Source of the DNA: Ceratobasidium sp. AG-K
Taxonomy: Eukaryota; Basidiomycota; Agaricomycetes; Cantharellales; Ceratobasidiaceae
Length of the DNA: 64,000 bases
Assembly (NCBI GenBank): GCA_037039685.1
Contig: JAWNGF010000002.1
Coordinates: 62,001 to 126,000 of the forward strand
Direction of reading: 5' to 3'
The notes under the pieces were generated by a model, which worked only from the letters and a program-made list of their open reading frames with translations, made no database searches and was not told the origin of the DNA. Positions 33,565 through 45,021 of this stretch are shown here, piece by piece. Numbering within the stretch: the stretch's first letter is position 1; each line of letters begins with the position of its first letter. Both the position numbers and the translations under genes were made by a program.

Positions 33565-36508
33565 CTATCGTCCAGTATCAAAACTCCTCCGGTTTCCAAT
33601 CCCCGTCTCCCTCGGTGCTGGTATAGATACAACTTGAATTTGTTTCTTTTCAGCAAACGGAGAAGGCATGCTCAGCCGCCTCAACCCTCGACCCATCCAA
33701 GTCCCCTTCTTTCCTCCAGTCGGAGAGGAGGATTCGGCATCCGAGTCATCCCGAAGCGGCGCCCCGTATCGTGCCCTGGACGCGCCGGTCGCCCAAGGCG
33801 GGCGGGTATCGTCTGGTATGCTCTCCGGCGACCGTGGACGTCGACTAAAGGCCGGATGTCCCAAAATGGTGGTCGCCCCGCTCATACTCGTACTCGCCGT
33901 ACTGGTCGCTCCACTCGTGTTTGATGTGCCGCTCGTACCAGTCGAGTTGCTCACGCCCGTCGTCCCACTGAGCGCCGTGGTCCCGCTCACGCCTGTACTC
34001 GAGCTAACTCCCGATGACCCAGTAAATTGTTGATACTGCTGGTGCAGCGTCATTCGCGCTCGCTCCAATTCAAGTTCGCGTTGCTCGAGATTGAGTGCAT
34101 ATTCTCGGGCGCGCCATTCTCGCTCGCGTTGGTCTCGGAGGGCGGTGAATTCGCGTGTGCTCCAGCTCATTCCGGTGCTCGGATTGGAGACGTTGTCGAG
34201 GGAGGGGGATGTCAGCGATCGCTCGGGATAGGATGAAGGAGGGGGATTGGAGCGTGGCCAGCCGATCTTCGGAGCCTCTGGAGACCGAGCGGCATTCATC
34301 ATGTCCGAGACGGCATGAGCGAGAGCAGGTCGTTCTCGCGGCCCAGGGCCGGGTGATAGTGGCTATGTAGATAATAGAAATGAATATAATTTGTTGCGAA
34401 GGATAACGACAACATACCGCATTGTCGTATTTACTTCTTATGGCCGCGACTCGACTCGTTGTCCCGTTGCTCGTCAAAGACTCGATACTGCCGGCCCTCT
34501 TGCGTGCGGCATTCTTTGGGTCCAAGGGCATGGGCAAGGGCCTTCCTCCACCGGTCTCGGGTAATGGTCGTGCGCCACCCGAAATCTGTTGCCTATCCTC
34601 GTCGAATACGAGTTTCTTGACAGTCCCTGTCGGCCCGACCTCGTATTGACTCCCTCTGCCCCATCCGTTTCCGCCACCCAGTGGAGGCGTCGGTTTGTCC
34701 TCGGTCGGACTGAGGGGCGCGCCTGAAGCAGCGGCCGCCATTCTCTCGACATTCTCGCGAATCGCCGCCCCTTCGAGCTCCGCAACATCGATCCCCATCT
34801 CCTTGTTATCGTTAAGAAACTTGGAGATCGACACTGTCGGTTCAGCAGCGGGTTCTTCGTCGGGCGGTGCCGCAGGAGTCCACGAGCCAGCACTCCACCC
34901 ACCGTCCTTTTTCGCCGGGGAAGGAATCGGCGTGCCAAACACATCGACGTTGGACCTTTCGGGCGAGCCGTTCTCGTGGCCAGGTGGAGTGGGGAGAGGC
35001 GCTCGCGTAGGGGATGCCGGCGCTCGGACTGGCGAGGCCGGCGCGCGTACAGGTGAGGGAGGGGCGCGTATGGGGGAAGGAGGAGCGCGAACTGGTGTGC
35101 CTGGCGGTCGGATGGGAGACCCCTGTGAGTCTGGCAAACCCGCAAACGGTCGAATAGGCGTGGAAGGAGGCAACCCGTCGATCGAGTCGGAAGGTAAGCC
35201 GACATTACTGCGGGTGGGCGAAGGCGGCGGAAGTCCTGCGTGTGGTCGAGTGGGAGAGGCAGGATGCTGGGGCGGGGGAGGATATTGCGACGGGTCTTTG
35301 CGCTTGGGTGTAGCTGGAGGAAGAGGCGCCGAGAAGACTGGTGCTGGCGACGAGTTTGATCGACCAGCCATGACACCGGTGCCTTGATTCGAGAGAGTCA
35401 TGCCTTCCCTGGCAAACGGCGCAGTGGGCGGCTTCAAATCGCCCTCGCCCATCATGCCGGGAAAGTAGCCGCCGTGAGGGCCCATTCCCGGGATCGGAGT
35501 AATGGGAAAGGGGGACACCAACGGAGTCGAACGGCCGGTGATGTTCGTCTCGGCCAGGCTGGGGTTGTAGCCGCCTTTGCGTGGGGAAGGTGGGTTCCGC
35601 TCGATGACACCCGAACCAGGCTTGTCGATATCGGGCAGATCTTGGGGGAGTTCGGCCGCCCAAGCTCCCTCGCAAAGAGACTTCCACTGCCCTATGCGCC
35701 CGATGTGGGGACCTGCACGGCGGACGTGCTCACAAGCGCCAGTCCAAGACGCATCGGCTACGCGAGAGAGTGAGGCACCGACGGCGAAGAGTGTGGTAAT
35801 GTGTCGTTGAGACACGAGCGTTTCGTGGGCGCTGTCAAATGTTCTAATTTTAGCATCCTCGAGTGTATACCACGAATTGAACGTACAGTTTTGCGGCGGC
35901 CATTTCATTGCCCAGAGTGCTAAGCAGATGGACGTGCTTGGCGTGCTCATCGGCCGTGTATGGGACCTTTCCCTTGACCTTCTTGTCGTACGAAGAAGCT
36001 GTATAAGCGATTAATTTGAGCACGAGAGCAGTATCGAATGGACATACAGGCCTGCTTGAGGCGAACATTAGTGTTGAACGTCAATTCGTCGTGGGCCTTC
36101 TCCTCTTTCTACGGCTTTGTTAGCTAACCAAGTCACACACGCACGTCCAACTTACCGCCATCTTCTTGAAATGTTTTCGCACTTCCGAGCTGACATGATC
36201 ATACTCCTTCTCTGCGAGTTTCGCTAATTTCCCGTCCACTTCGCCGAGTGCTTCGAAGAGAGCAGCACTAGCCTGCATAGCATTGGCTAATAAATGGTTA
36301 ACAGGCGCCATAACCAATTTACCAAGTACTTACCTGGTACCATTCCAGTCCCCTTGACTCCGGCCGCATCCTTGAGCGCCCGACCAAGCTTTTTCTGGAG
36401 ATTGGCGAGAGTAGTGACGGCCTGGCAGTAGTCGGCAAATAGAGTGACGACAATTTCAATACATTTCGAGCTTTTGTGAACTTCGGCTCGTTCCCAGATG
36501 TGCGACAT
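33565..36508 (-). CDS. BAR-like (IVY1-type) membrane-curvature protein with Pro-rich tail
   Basis: The first exons (minus: 36334-36508, 36156-36286, 36048-36108) encode a helical region. It begins MSHIWERAEVHK, then VTLFADYCQAVTTLANLQKK, ANAMQASAALFEALGEVDGK, EKEYDHVSSEVRKHFKKM, and KEEKAHDELTFN. This resembles the BAR/IMD-like helical domain of fungal IVY1-type phospholipid-binding proteins. A long disordered region follows: Pro/Ser-rich with a PSPVRAPASP repeat at about 35000-35110 (TRAPLPTPPG), and SISKFLNDNKEMGIDVAELE. Near the C-terminus is a charged helix (REREWRAREYALNLEQRELE) and a Thr/Ser/Gly repeat (STGVSGTTALSGTTGVS) at about 33920-34000. It ends NRRSFDTGR-stop. Expected role: binding vacuolar or endosomal membranes. 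The family assignment is by helix pattern only. Confidence 0.7.
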
Positions 36509-36858
36509 GGTAGGTCAGAGATCCATCCAGCGGTAGTCAAATCAGAATAGGGGCGACCAACATTAGCTCGCGTCAGCATTTCAAACACCATCACGTGCTA
36601 TCAAGCGCCCATTTCCGATTGCATTTACACCGCCGACGACTACACAGGACAACGTCATGCCTCGTGTCGCTTGCTCCACCTGTCGAGCTAAATATACCCA
36701 ATCGTTGGGCTACTCTCGTTGGCAACTCCCAGCCACTACCTCCTCCTAGATCGAGCACTTGGTTCTCTATCCGAGGCGACGTTTCTCACGGACGCTCCTA
36801 GTCTCTCGTCGTCAGCCAAGCAACCCGACCCACTGATTTACCCCACTTCGCTACTACG
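36509..36858. promoter_or_regulatory. Divergent promoter region
   Basis: Short spacer between the head-to-head BAR-like gene (minus) and glycoprotein gene (plus). No clear TATA box or operator was identified. Confidence 0.4.
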
Positions 36859-38589
36859 ATGGTATTTACTAGGTATAGAAGACTCGATGCTCAGGCCAGG
36901 TGGACACTCGCAGTAGTCGGACCTTGGTTCTTAGCTTTGCTCGCCGCCTTGGGCAATCACTTTGTGTTTGTTTCTCTAAACGACAACGATTCTTCACAAT
37001 ACAACCAGTTCTGGATCTCTGTGCTTAAGAACTCGTGGGCCTTGGTCGTTCATGCTTTACTCGCCTCATCGGCCAACACGGCATTCTCTTCGATGGTGAG
37101 TATGCACCCCCTTGTCCTGCCGTAAGCTGGCATAAATTGTAATACTGCGCGCTCGTTCGCCTAGATATGGACATCTTTACCAGGTCACAACATACCTGTT
37201 AAGTCTCTCGATGCACTCTTCGAGTTGCCAGCTCTAGTTCCCGCCCTGCAAATCATCTTTAGTCAGTCGATCAAGTTCCTGTATTACCCGGTTTATTGGT
37301 CGGGTTGTCTCGCGACATTTGTTTTTATTACAATCACACCGCCTTCCGCGCTTACGATTCAGCCGATGCAAGGCATCCCGGCCGACATTCAAGCTCCAGC
37401 CCTCGACCTCGCCGCCGACCCCGGTCTGTACACGATCATAAGAAACAACTGGGAATACGTCCGTCCGAGTAATCATATTCGTCGATATATGCGAAATATG
37501 CTCACGTCTGACGCTATTTTTGCCTGGGAGGCTCCTTCAGAGTGCCGCTACGGATGCACGTATAACGTAACCTACTATGCACCAGCCCTTCGCTGCGTTG
37601 ATTATACCCCAGGCGATCAATCTGGACTCGCACTCAACGAGACGTACCACGGACAATTTAATATTTCCGACGCATACCTCACCTTCAATCTTACCGCATG
37701 GCCAGTCTCCGAAGGAACTCGAAGGATCGACGGTCAAGATACAGCCCCGGTCGGCACTCGATGTACATTTCACAACGCGACCTACACCACGAAAAATACA
37801 TTTAGGCGAAATCTTCAACGCGCCGTAGTCACGAACCGCACAATCCTTCCCCATAGTCCTCTCGTGGGCATACCGCTCGGCTTTGCAAACACCTCCTGCC
37901 CATTTAACGCATCCTGGGCCATCTCCAATCCGCTCGACGCGCCTCCCTGTGCCCGCATTCAGTTAAACACCTGGGCGCTAATCGACGCATTTGCCAACTC
38001 GCTATCCGGCACTATCCTCGTCTATCCCCAGACACTCGGCCCCAGCACCCGTTTCGCCAACAATGCACTCATGCCTAATCTCGATTACCTTTTTACCGTC
38101 GACGAACTCTCACGTTCGTTTGACCTCGCGCCGTGGGTCAAACAAGGTGGACTCGGAAATGCTCTCGAAGCGATCTTTGCAAACGCAACACTTTCTCTGA
38201 CTCGAGACGCGCAAGCATACAATTGGACGTTGGTTACATCAGACGCAAAGGTTGCTCCCTTTGTTAATCGATACGTTTACCAACCCAGTCAGCTCTGGTT
38301 GGGATATGCTTCGGCGCTCGTAACCGCCTTGGGAGCCGGGTGGGCCGGATGGGTCGCACGGAAGACCGGCAAAGTCCCGATGGGAGAATCGGGCCTGTCG
38401 AGAGTTTTGGCGACCACTCGGGACAGCAGCTTCGAATGGATTGGTGGGATTATGGCAGAAGAGGTGGATCGTGTTGTTGTTCGGTATGAAGCTAGTCAAG
38501 CCGGCAGTGGGTTTGTGGTTGTATCAGATTCGGACGGGCAAAAGGGATCGCTGGAGATCGAGGAGATTAGCCTATTACGGAAGTCTTGA
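36859..38589 (+). CDS. Polytopic membrane glycoprotein, unknown function
   Basis: Exons 36859-37095 and 37165-38589 sum to 1662 nt, giving 553 aa. Transmembrane segments are visible at about residues 14-33 (WTLAVVGPWFLALLAALGNH), 55-75 (LVVHALLASSANTAF), 107-135 (IKFLYYPVYWSGCLATFVFI) and near 460-480 (WLGYASALVTALGAGWAGWV). Between the third and fourth lies an extracellular domain of over 300 residues with many N-glycosylation sequons (NVT, NET, NIS, NLT, NAT, NRT, NTS, NAS, NWT) and paired cysteines. The C-terminal cytosolic tail is short. I recognise it only as a lineage-restricted basidiomycete membrane family, and no function can be given. A damaged paralogue follows downstream. Confidence 0.75.
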
Positions 38590-39112
38590 TATTGCCTGTA
38601 TGCACCGATAGAGGAATCGGAATCGGACTTATTCAGCGCGAACCAGTCGGAGGAAGACAGGCGGCTTCGGATACGCGCGACTGTGGCCTGAAGGAGTTCG
38701 AGTCTAGCCCGCTACACTGTCTTTTTCTCGATTTTCGACAGTATCCCCAAATCCAGTTTGCCGCATAAGCCACCCAACCTATCTATATATTTTGGTTGAG
38801 TTTCGTCCCGGTTGTACGGTAACGAACGGCTGGATTGGCGCACAAGCGCTGGTGAACGACGCGCATTCAACACCCTCCGGGGGGTCAACCGCGTCACTTG
38901 GATTCGGTTAGGAGACAAGGCTCGCCATTTTCAGCCACACTGATCGGATCCGAATATGAACATTTGAGGGTTATCATGTGCCTCATCCCCTCGGTACTCT
39001 ATTTAGCAGCCGTGCCTCCAATAAGCGTATATATATGTGTCTCTCACTCCCCCGCCTTGTTTTTCGACCGCTTCTAGTCCACCTCACACGCAAACGCTTG
39101 CCGCCAAATAGA
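38590..39112. other. Intergenic, no gene seen
   Basis: Spacer between the glycoprotein gene and its paralogue. A TATATATATG run near 39029-39038 about 75 bp before the paralogue's ATG could be its old TATA box. Confidence 0.4.
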
Positions 39113-41150
39113 ATGGTTAAGAACAATATAACAACGTCGTGGCAGAATCTCGATGTGCGCACTCGATGGTTGTGTATGCTGTACGGTCCTTGGATACTCG
39201 GTGTCTTCATTTGCCTGGGAAACCACTTCACTTTTGCTGCCTTTCACAATAAAGAGGCGTCGAATTATAATCCAACCCTCACGGCCGCTCTAAAAAATGT
39301 GTGGCCCCTTGCAGTCAGTGGGTGCATGGTAGCCTCCGCCACTACCACATTGGTCCCGATCATGAGTAAACTTCCTCAAAGTTATAAATCGCTCATACGT
39401 TGCAAACCACTTATATAATTTCCTTCAGCTCTGGTCGTCGTTGCCAAACAAGCCACTACCGGTTGGGATTATTGATCCAGCTCTCCAACTACCGGCGCTC
39501 GCCCCTGCCCTGACAATCGCGTTCAGCGGGCTCTTAAATCCCTTCTTGTGTCTTTGCTCGCCACTATTAACGTGCTTTCTTATGCAGTCATAACTATTGC
39601 TCCTCCCGCGGCACTTGTCACGGTGGTACAGCCGTTCGGCTCAGAGCCTACTCCTTTGCGGGTACTATTGAGAATCGAATGGAATCGAATCGAATGTACA
39701 CATACTACTTACTGAATATGTACGATTGACTGGCTGTATGCTGACTGATTATTCTCGTGCTGACTGAGAGTACACGTATTCGTGTTACTAATTGTTCTTT
39801 CACTCTCGTTCTATGTTATACGTCCTCATGTATATAAAGTCGACTGCGTATTCGCTATATACATCATCCTTGTAGTCCTACTTCCACTGCGCGGCCTAGC
39901 TAAGAAGCTCATTGAGTGCGAGACGTTCTCGATAATATCTCAATAGGTACCACTGGTCGACTTTTCTATGCGCTCCACTAGATTTGCTGTTATCGGAGGA
40001 AATTGGCATTATATCCATCCGGAAGAGCGTCTCTTACTTGATCCGCACGATACGGTGAGGCTTAACGTTGATTATCCCTGGAACGCTCCATCGGAGTGCC
40101 AGTCGGGGCGTGTATACAGCATAATCTACGATTTACCAATCCTCCGTTGTCGCGAATACCTTCCAGAAGCACACTCTATTAACCTAGAATCGCCAGTGCA
40201 ACCCGTCTATAACGCTCAACTGAAGTTTCCCAATGGGCACCCTGTTTGACATGGCAGTATGGCCCGCATATGGAACTCCTAATGATCCTAGGGCCCAGTC
40301 CAATTACAACATGTCTTTGATGGGTGCAAGATGCACTTCCCATCGAGGATCGCATACAACACGGGCGTCTTTTGGCCTAAAAAGTCACATTGCAAATATC
40401 ACCGAATCTGCCATACTATTGAACGATCTGATTCCTGGCCCATACAAAGGCCCGCAGATAACTTATCCTGCCCCTGGAGCATGAGTTCGCTTGACGAAAC
40501 CCCACTCGAAACCCCAGTTTGCGTCAATACTCGTGTACAACTCAACACATGGGCGTTTATAGATGCCTTTTTAATGGTACGATTTACCACGACTCCCAGC
40601 AGAGCGGATTCACTACCGATTCGCAAAAATTGTATGATTTTCTCAAGCTTGTACGGTCTTTTCACCTACGAGGAACAGCATTCCATGTTTATGTGTGACC
40701 CACAGATGCTTGAGGGTACCCCAACCCTCAGCCGTGCTCTTGAACAAAGTCTTTGCTCGGAGTACCCTCGTGATTACCCATTATGCAGAGGAAGAAAATC
40801 GCACCATGCTAGCCGAAGATGCACAGACTCTCCTCGCCAATCGCTACGTATATACACCGCGCGTCCTTTGGCTGGGATACGCGGGAGCGTTGGTTACAGT
40901 GATAATACCTGGGCTCCTCGGGTGTTACTTCATCTGGCGGGGATTTGTCCTTACAGACGAAACGACTTTGGCGAAGTTTTTGGTGACCACGCGCGGTGAC
41001 AGCTTGAACGTTATCAAGGGAATGAGTGTCCACCGGGTTGATGTGCGGGTTCTTCGGTATAGCATTACACGGGTAGGTAACGATTGGGAGGACGGAATGG
41101 GATTTACGGTGGCCTTGCCTGGGAAGACGATGACTCCCAGAAGACCATGA
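39113..41150 (+). pseudogene. Membrane glycoprotein paralogue disrupted by solo LTR
   Basis: Collinear with the 36859-38589 gene: RTRWLCMLYGPWILGVFICL, GNHFTFAAF (GNHFVFVSL in the other copy), SSLPNKPLPV, VITIAPPAALVTVVQPF, WNAPSECQSG, RVQLNTWAFIDAF and RYVYTPRVLWLGYAGALVTV are in order. The frame changes at about 39550, 40230, 40490 and 40730, and a 280-bp LTR-like insertion sits at 39666-39945. It cannot encode the full protein. The preserved block order shows it was once a complete tandem copy. Confidence 0.8.
39666..39945. mobile_element. Solo LTR-like insertion, 280 bp
   Basis: Ends are TATTGAGA and TCTCAATA (8-bp inverted), flanked on both sides by GGTAC (39661-39665 and 39946-39950), a 5-bp target-site duplication. 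An internal TATATAAAG lies at about 39831. A 5-bp duplication with inverted ends fits a solo LTR of a copia-type element; the usual TG...CA ends appear as TA...TA, which one transition at each end would explain. The paralogous gene has no such sequence, and coding homology resumes immediately after it. Confidence 0.7.
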
Positions 41151-41913
41151 ACGAGCATATTCATTTACTATCCACGGTATGACCTAGGATTGCATGTTGG
41201 GACTGTATAATACTACTTTTGTTCAAGCGGCCTATCACCACTAATACCACGGTACCACAATCGTAAGCTAATACGGATGGATGAGTAATGCTTCATCGGT
41301 AACCCCGTGTCTCATTTAATTTGATTCCTACCCTCACATACGCATACATTCATGCGAAATAGTTAATTCACACCTAGCACCATTCTCGGTGGGTTTCTTT
41401 GTGGGTTTCCCAATGCCAAAGGGCCTGTGCCACGTGCAAGCAGTTGTGCCCTGCTTGATCCACCGAACCGTCGAACCAGCTGAGGTAGGTTCGTCCCGCC
41501 ATATCCCGAGTCCTTGGTTCATTTCTTTTTTATTTATTTTACTTTTGAGGCCCAAGGATCATATTGGGAGATCTATAAAGAAGAGACCGTTTTAGAAGAG
41601 CCAAATCTGATTCCGTAGTAGAGTCTGGGGGTCTACCTCACCGCTGCTGATAAAAAATAACAAGTTCTTGTGCTGAGCATCAAAAAGGCAGCCAGGCCCT
41701 ATGAATCTTATCGTATTGCAAATGTATATATGCGCTTCAACTCTTGGGTCACGGGCCGAAATTCATTTACACATCATCATATTGTAAAGGTATATCTCCC
41801 TGTGGACACATATTTATTGCTATGAGCTAGGCTAGATTGTATACCAAATGTATGCTCAAGTTGCAATCAAGGAAACAGCAACGCGACTTTATTCAACCCG
41901 CCTCGGCCGGCGG
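41151..41913. other. Intergenic, no gene seen
   Basis: About 760 bp between the pseudogene and the first HSPA12-like gene. No coding or repeat structure was recognised. Confidence 0.4.
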
Positions 41914-44562
41914 TTACGTGACCACGATCGTTGCCTCCCCCCGTCTTGTCGTCCCCTGAAAAGACCGAACAGACTAAGTATCGGTGTGAGTTTTTGACGG
42001 AAGATAGATACTGACATTTTCCTTCCATTCTAGGTGGGCGCTCACCTCAACCCCTCCAAATTCAATGCAAACGTCAAATTCAAGTTCCCAATAATCGCCT
42101 CGCTTGCCCTGGCACTTTGTCAAACCGCCTCTCAAGCCACCTAGATTCGCTCGAATATCACAGACCCATTCAAAGCCATCGATTGTGTTATCTATGCGCA
42201 AAATCATTCGTAATTGTTCGCCTCAGTAAGCCAACATACCTTCTGGATCGCTGATCCACTCCGGCGGCGACACCGCATCATTACTCCAAGCATAGAGCTC
42301 TGTAGTGAAGTTTTCGAGGTCGGGATCCGGAGATGCATACGTCATCTTATATCTACGTTTGTTAAATGACTTCTCGTCAAACACTCGCCCCTAAAGACTA
42401 TCTCGTATCAATTCCGCGTTCTTTTATTTTATTTTACAATTGAACTCGATTGGCACTGACCCTTTGAGCAACCATAGACCATTTTCCAGTCACACGCATG
42501 ACACCCGCTGCTGTGATTATGCGAGGACGCGCTCGATGTTCCGCCGAGTCAGGGTTAAAGTCCTCGCGCACCTTGATTCCAAAGGATATGCGGGCAACGC
42601 GAGCAGTGACTCCCTTGCTGATGTACCAAATAACTGAGCCGTCCGAGGCCGCCTTTCCACTAATCGAGCGTTAAGGATCACTTGTGAATTTAAATAGAAC
42701 CCTTACTGTGCGTCATCGAGGAACAAAACCTGAATATTTCCCCATCCAAACGCCCTCTCGACACGTTGTCTAAGGTACTTGCATGTTCCAAAGCCACCAA
42801 CGAGGAATATATACTGGTAAACGACGTGTTGTTATTATACGGTGACCATCCTAATCAGTTACGAGCAAGTACCCGAGGGTTAGTTCCCCGCATCTGCTTT
42901 TCGATGCTCCATATAATACGATTAACAGGCTCCTCGAAAAAGGCCTTGACGGTTTCACTAAGACACTCCCTCAGCATCGTCGCTTTGTGAAGCAATGCTA
43001 CTTACCCGCTCAGTATAATAGTATTATCCACAAAACCCGGAACATTGAGTCCTATTTCAACCACGTATTCATGTGGTGCGCCTTGCCCATCTTGAAATTC
43101 CCGCTTGCAGTTCAGCTCAAAACTTTCCTCAGCCTTCCCAATGCAACGCTGCATATAATCAGCTTGGTCACCGGCCCCGTAGAACTGACTCTCTAGATGT
43201 GCAACAAGTGCGTTGTTGACGTATAAACCTCCAGCAGGTTGGCCTGGCCATGATCAGTGATATTTCTTTTTGTGAAAATATTAGCAATCTCACAATCGGA
43301 CGGTTTAACTTCCTTCAAGCTGATTGCCGGTTTTGACCTCCCCTCAATCCTGGGCGACTGTTCAAATTTTAGACTCGGAGGCTTCCTACGAAACAAGTCC
43401 TTCAATGTCTTCTTCCTTGTCAGAAGCGAAGTACGGTCCGGCGGCCGACCTATGTTGTTGGTACCTGTACCTCCGTGAGCTAAGAAATCAGGCTGTGGAC
43501 TACGCGAGTACTATACCACTGAGATTTGCTTCTTGTAATTCTTCCATCGTAACCCGGTATGAGGTTATGTCGGTAGTCGAGCCACCAGCATCGCAAACAA
43601 TAAGCTCGTCCTCGACCTCCAGGGAGGGAATTCATTTAGTTTGGCCATGGTCTGACTGAAAATCAAGTAGTGCTTGTACCCACATTGAGCTCTTGTGACT
43701 TTTCCCAAAGTATAGAGTGTACGGCGGCTTCGGCTTCGGATACAAGCTTCACTCTATCCTTAGCCTCGGCCTTGCCCACGACTCCAGCCATCACAACGGC
43801 GGTACGAACCCTCTGTTGCTACCTAAGCCCCCAGCCGTTTGGATGGGCGACGACGACGTGCATGATTTCGTTGAGCCGCCGCCATGTCCCCGTGCCGTTC
43901 CGTTGCTCGTAGAAGTCGCGTGTATGGTCGATCATATACCGTATCATATCGGCATACACCTGCTCTATATCAAGACCACTCGGGAGAGCTTTGGAAATAA
44001 CATTAGGCCTTTCGGAGAACAAAGCAGCTGAGTTTCATACCTTCAAAATGGAATTTCTCGAGATCTTGCTGATTGATCATTGTAGAGGGATGTAGTGCTA
44101 GCTTGAAATATCGAACAAGGCGCCAGTTATTGATATTAGCGTTCCGTCGCGTTGTTGGTGACATGACTTCCACACCAGCCGCCTTGAGCTGATTCGAATA
44201 TATATTCGTTATCCCAATGTTTGTTAGTAAGTATTATTGAGTAGCAAGGTCTATCGCCTCACTAAATGTTCCTGGTCGTAGTACAGCACTGAGGCCGTCT
44301 TGGCATCGCTCGACCCACCGTTACCCGTCGCTGACGGCCAATGGGTAACTCTCTGGAGAAGCGGCAGCTCACCTGATTGAAAGTAGCATAATATCAGCAG
44401 CCTTGCTTTAATAAAACACAGACAAGCGACTCGAGTCAAGTTAAATAACTAACCGGGTTTTAGATGAGACAATGTAACGCTGCTATATGCCGTTCCGATA
44501 TCTATGCCAACAACCAACCGCTCAAGGCCTGACCATGGTACTTTATCTAAGATCTTAGGCAT
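41914..44562 (-). pseudogene. HSPA12-like ATPase, copy A (nonsense codon)
   Basis: Read on the minus strand from MPKILDKVPWSGLERL to ATIVVT-stop. The actin/HSP70-fold ATP-binding motifs are present: phosphate-1 GIDIGTAYSSVTLSHL, phosphate-2 VCDAGGSTTDITSYR and VGGFGTSKYL near the adenosine site. The member is shaped like HSPA12A/B, which lack a typical HSP70 substrate-binding domain. In the conserved block HPNGWGLR the next codon is TAG (plus-strand CTA at 43823-43825) where copies B and D have Gln and copy C Glu, consistent with CAG to TAG. Many exons of about 50-250 nt are otherwise in frame, so this is a recently inactivated copy or a single-base error. Confidence 0.75.
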
Positions 44563-45021
44563 AGCGTCACACCGTCTCCGATGGATGGGTAGAATGGGAA
44601 GGCGGTGGGGGGATCCACAGGTGCGGTCCTTATGGTAGCCGCCCATCGATAGGCTAGCTCTGCCAAGCACTTATCGTAACCGGTCGTCGAGCGCCGCCCT
44701 GTCATGTGCTGTGATCAATATCTGGCCCATGGCACCCGACCAAAGGAATTCGAACGGATCGACCTCGATTCCAAGTTACCACTATTGAAGTCATATGCCA
44801 TCGGGAACTCGGCTCCATGGAAATATTTTACGTTATTATATGTACATTCCTGGCGATTGAGCTCCTGGCGCTCCTGCGAACCTTGGTTGCTTCAACCGCA
44901 AGCCTTAGAAATCAACATAGTCACCGTTCTCGCTGATAGCTATAGTTCCCGGTGAACATTCTGTCAATTATTTGTTCTAATAAGATACAAGGAGCGCTAA
45001 GTAGACTAATACGTGTGCTAA
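44563..45021. other. Intergenic between HSPA12-like copies A and B
   Basis: Contains the promoter of copy A and the 3' flank of copy B. Nothing else was recognised. Confidence 0.4.

Noticed and set aside
34695..35387. 230-codon plus-strand ORF rich in Gly/Ala/Arg
   Set aside because: Antisense of the Pro-rich repeat tail of the BAR-like gene; repeats are explained by the minus-strand PSPVRAP units.
39666..39945. Interpretation as an intron of the paralogue
   Set aside because: The flanking GGTAC duplication and inverted ends, 280-bp length in a gene family with about 50-nt introns, and absence in the sister gene favour insertion.
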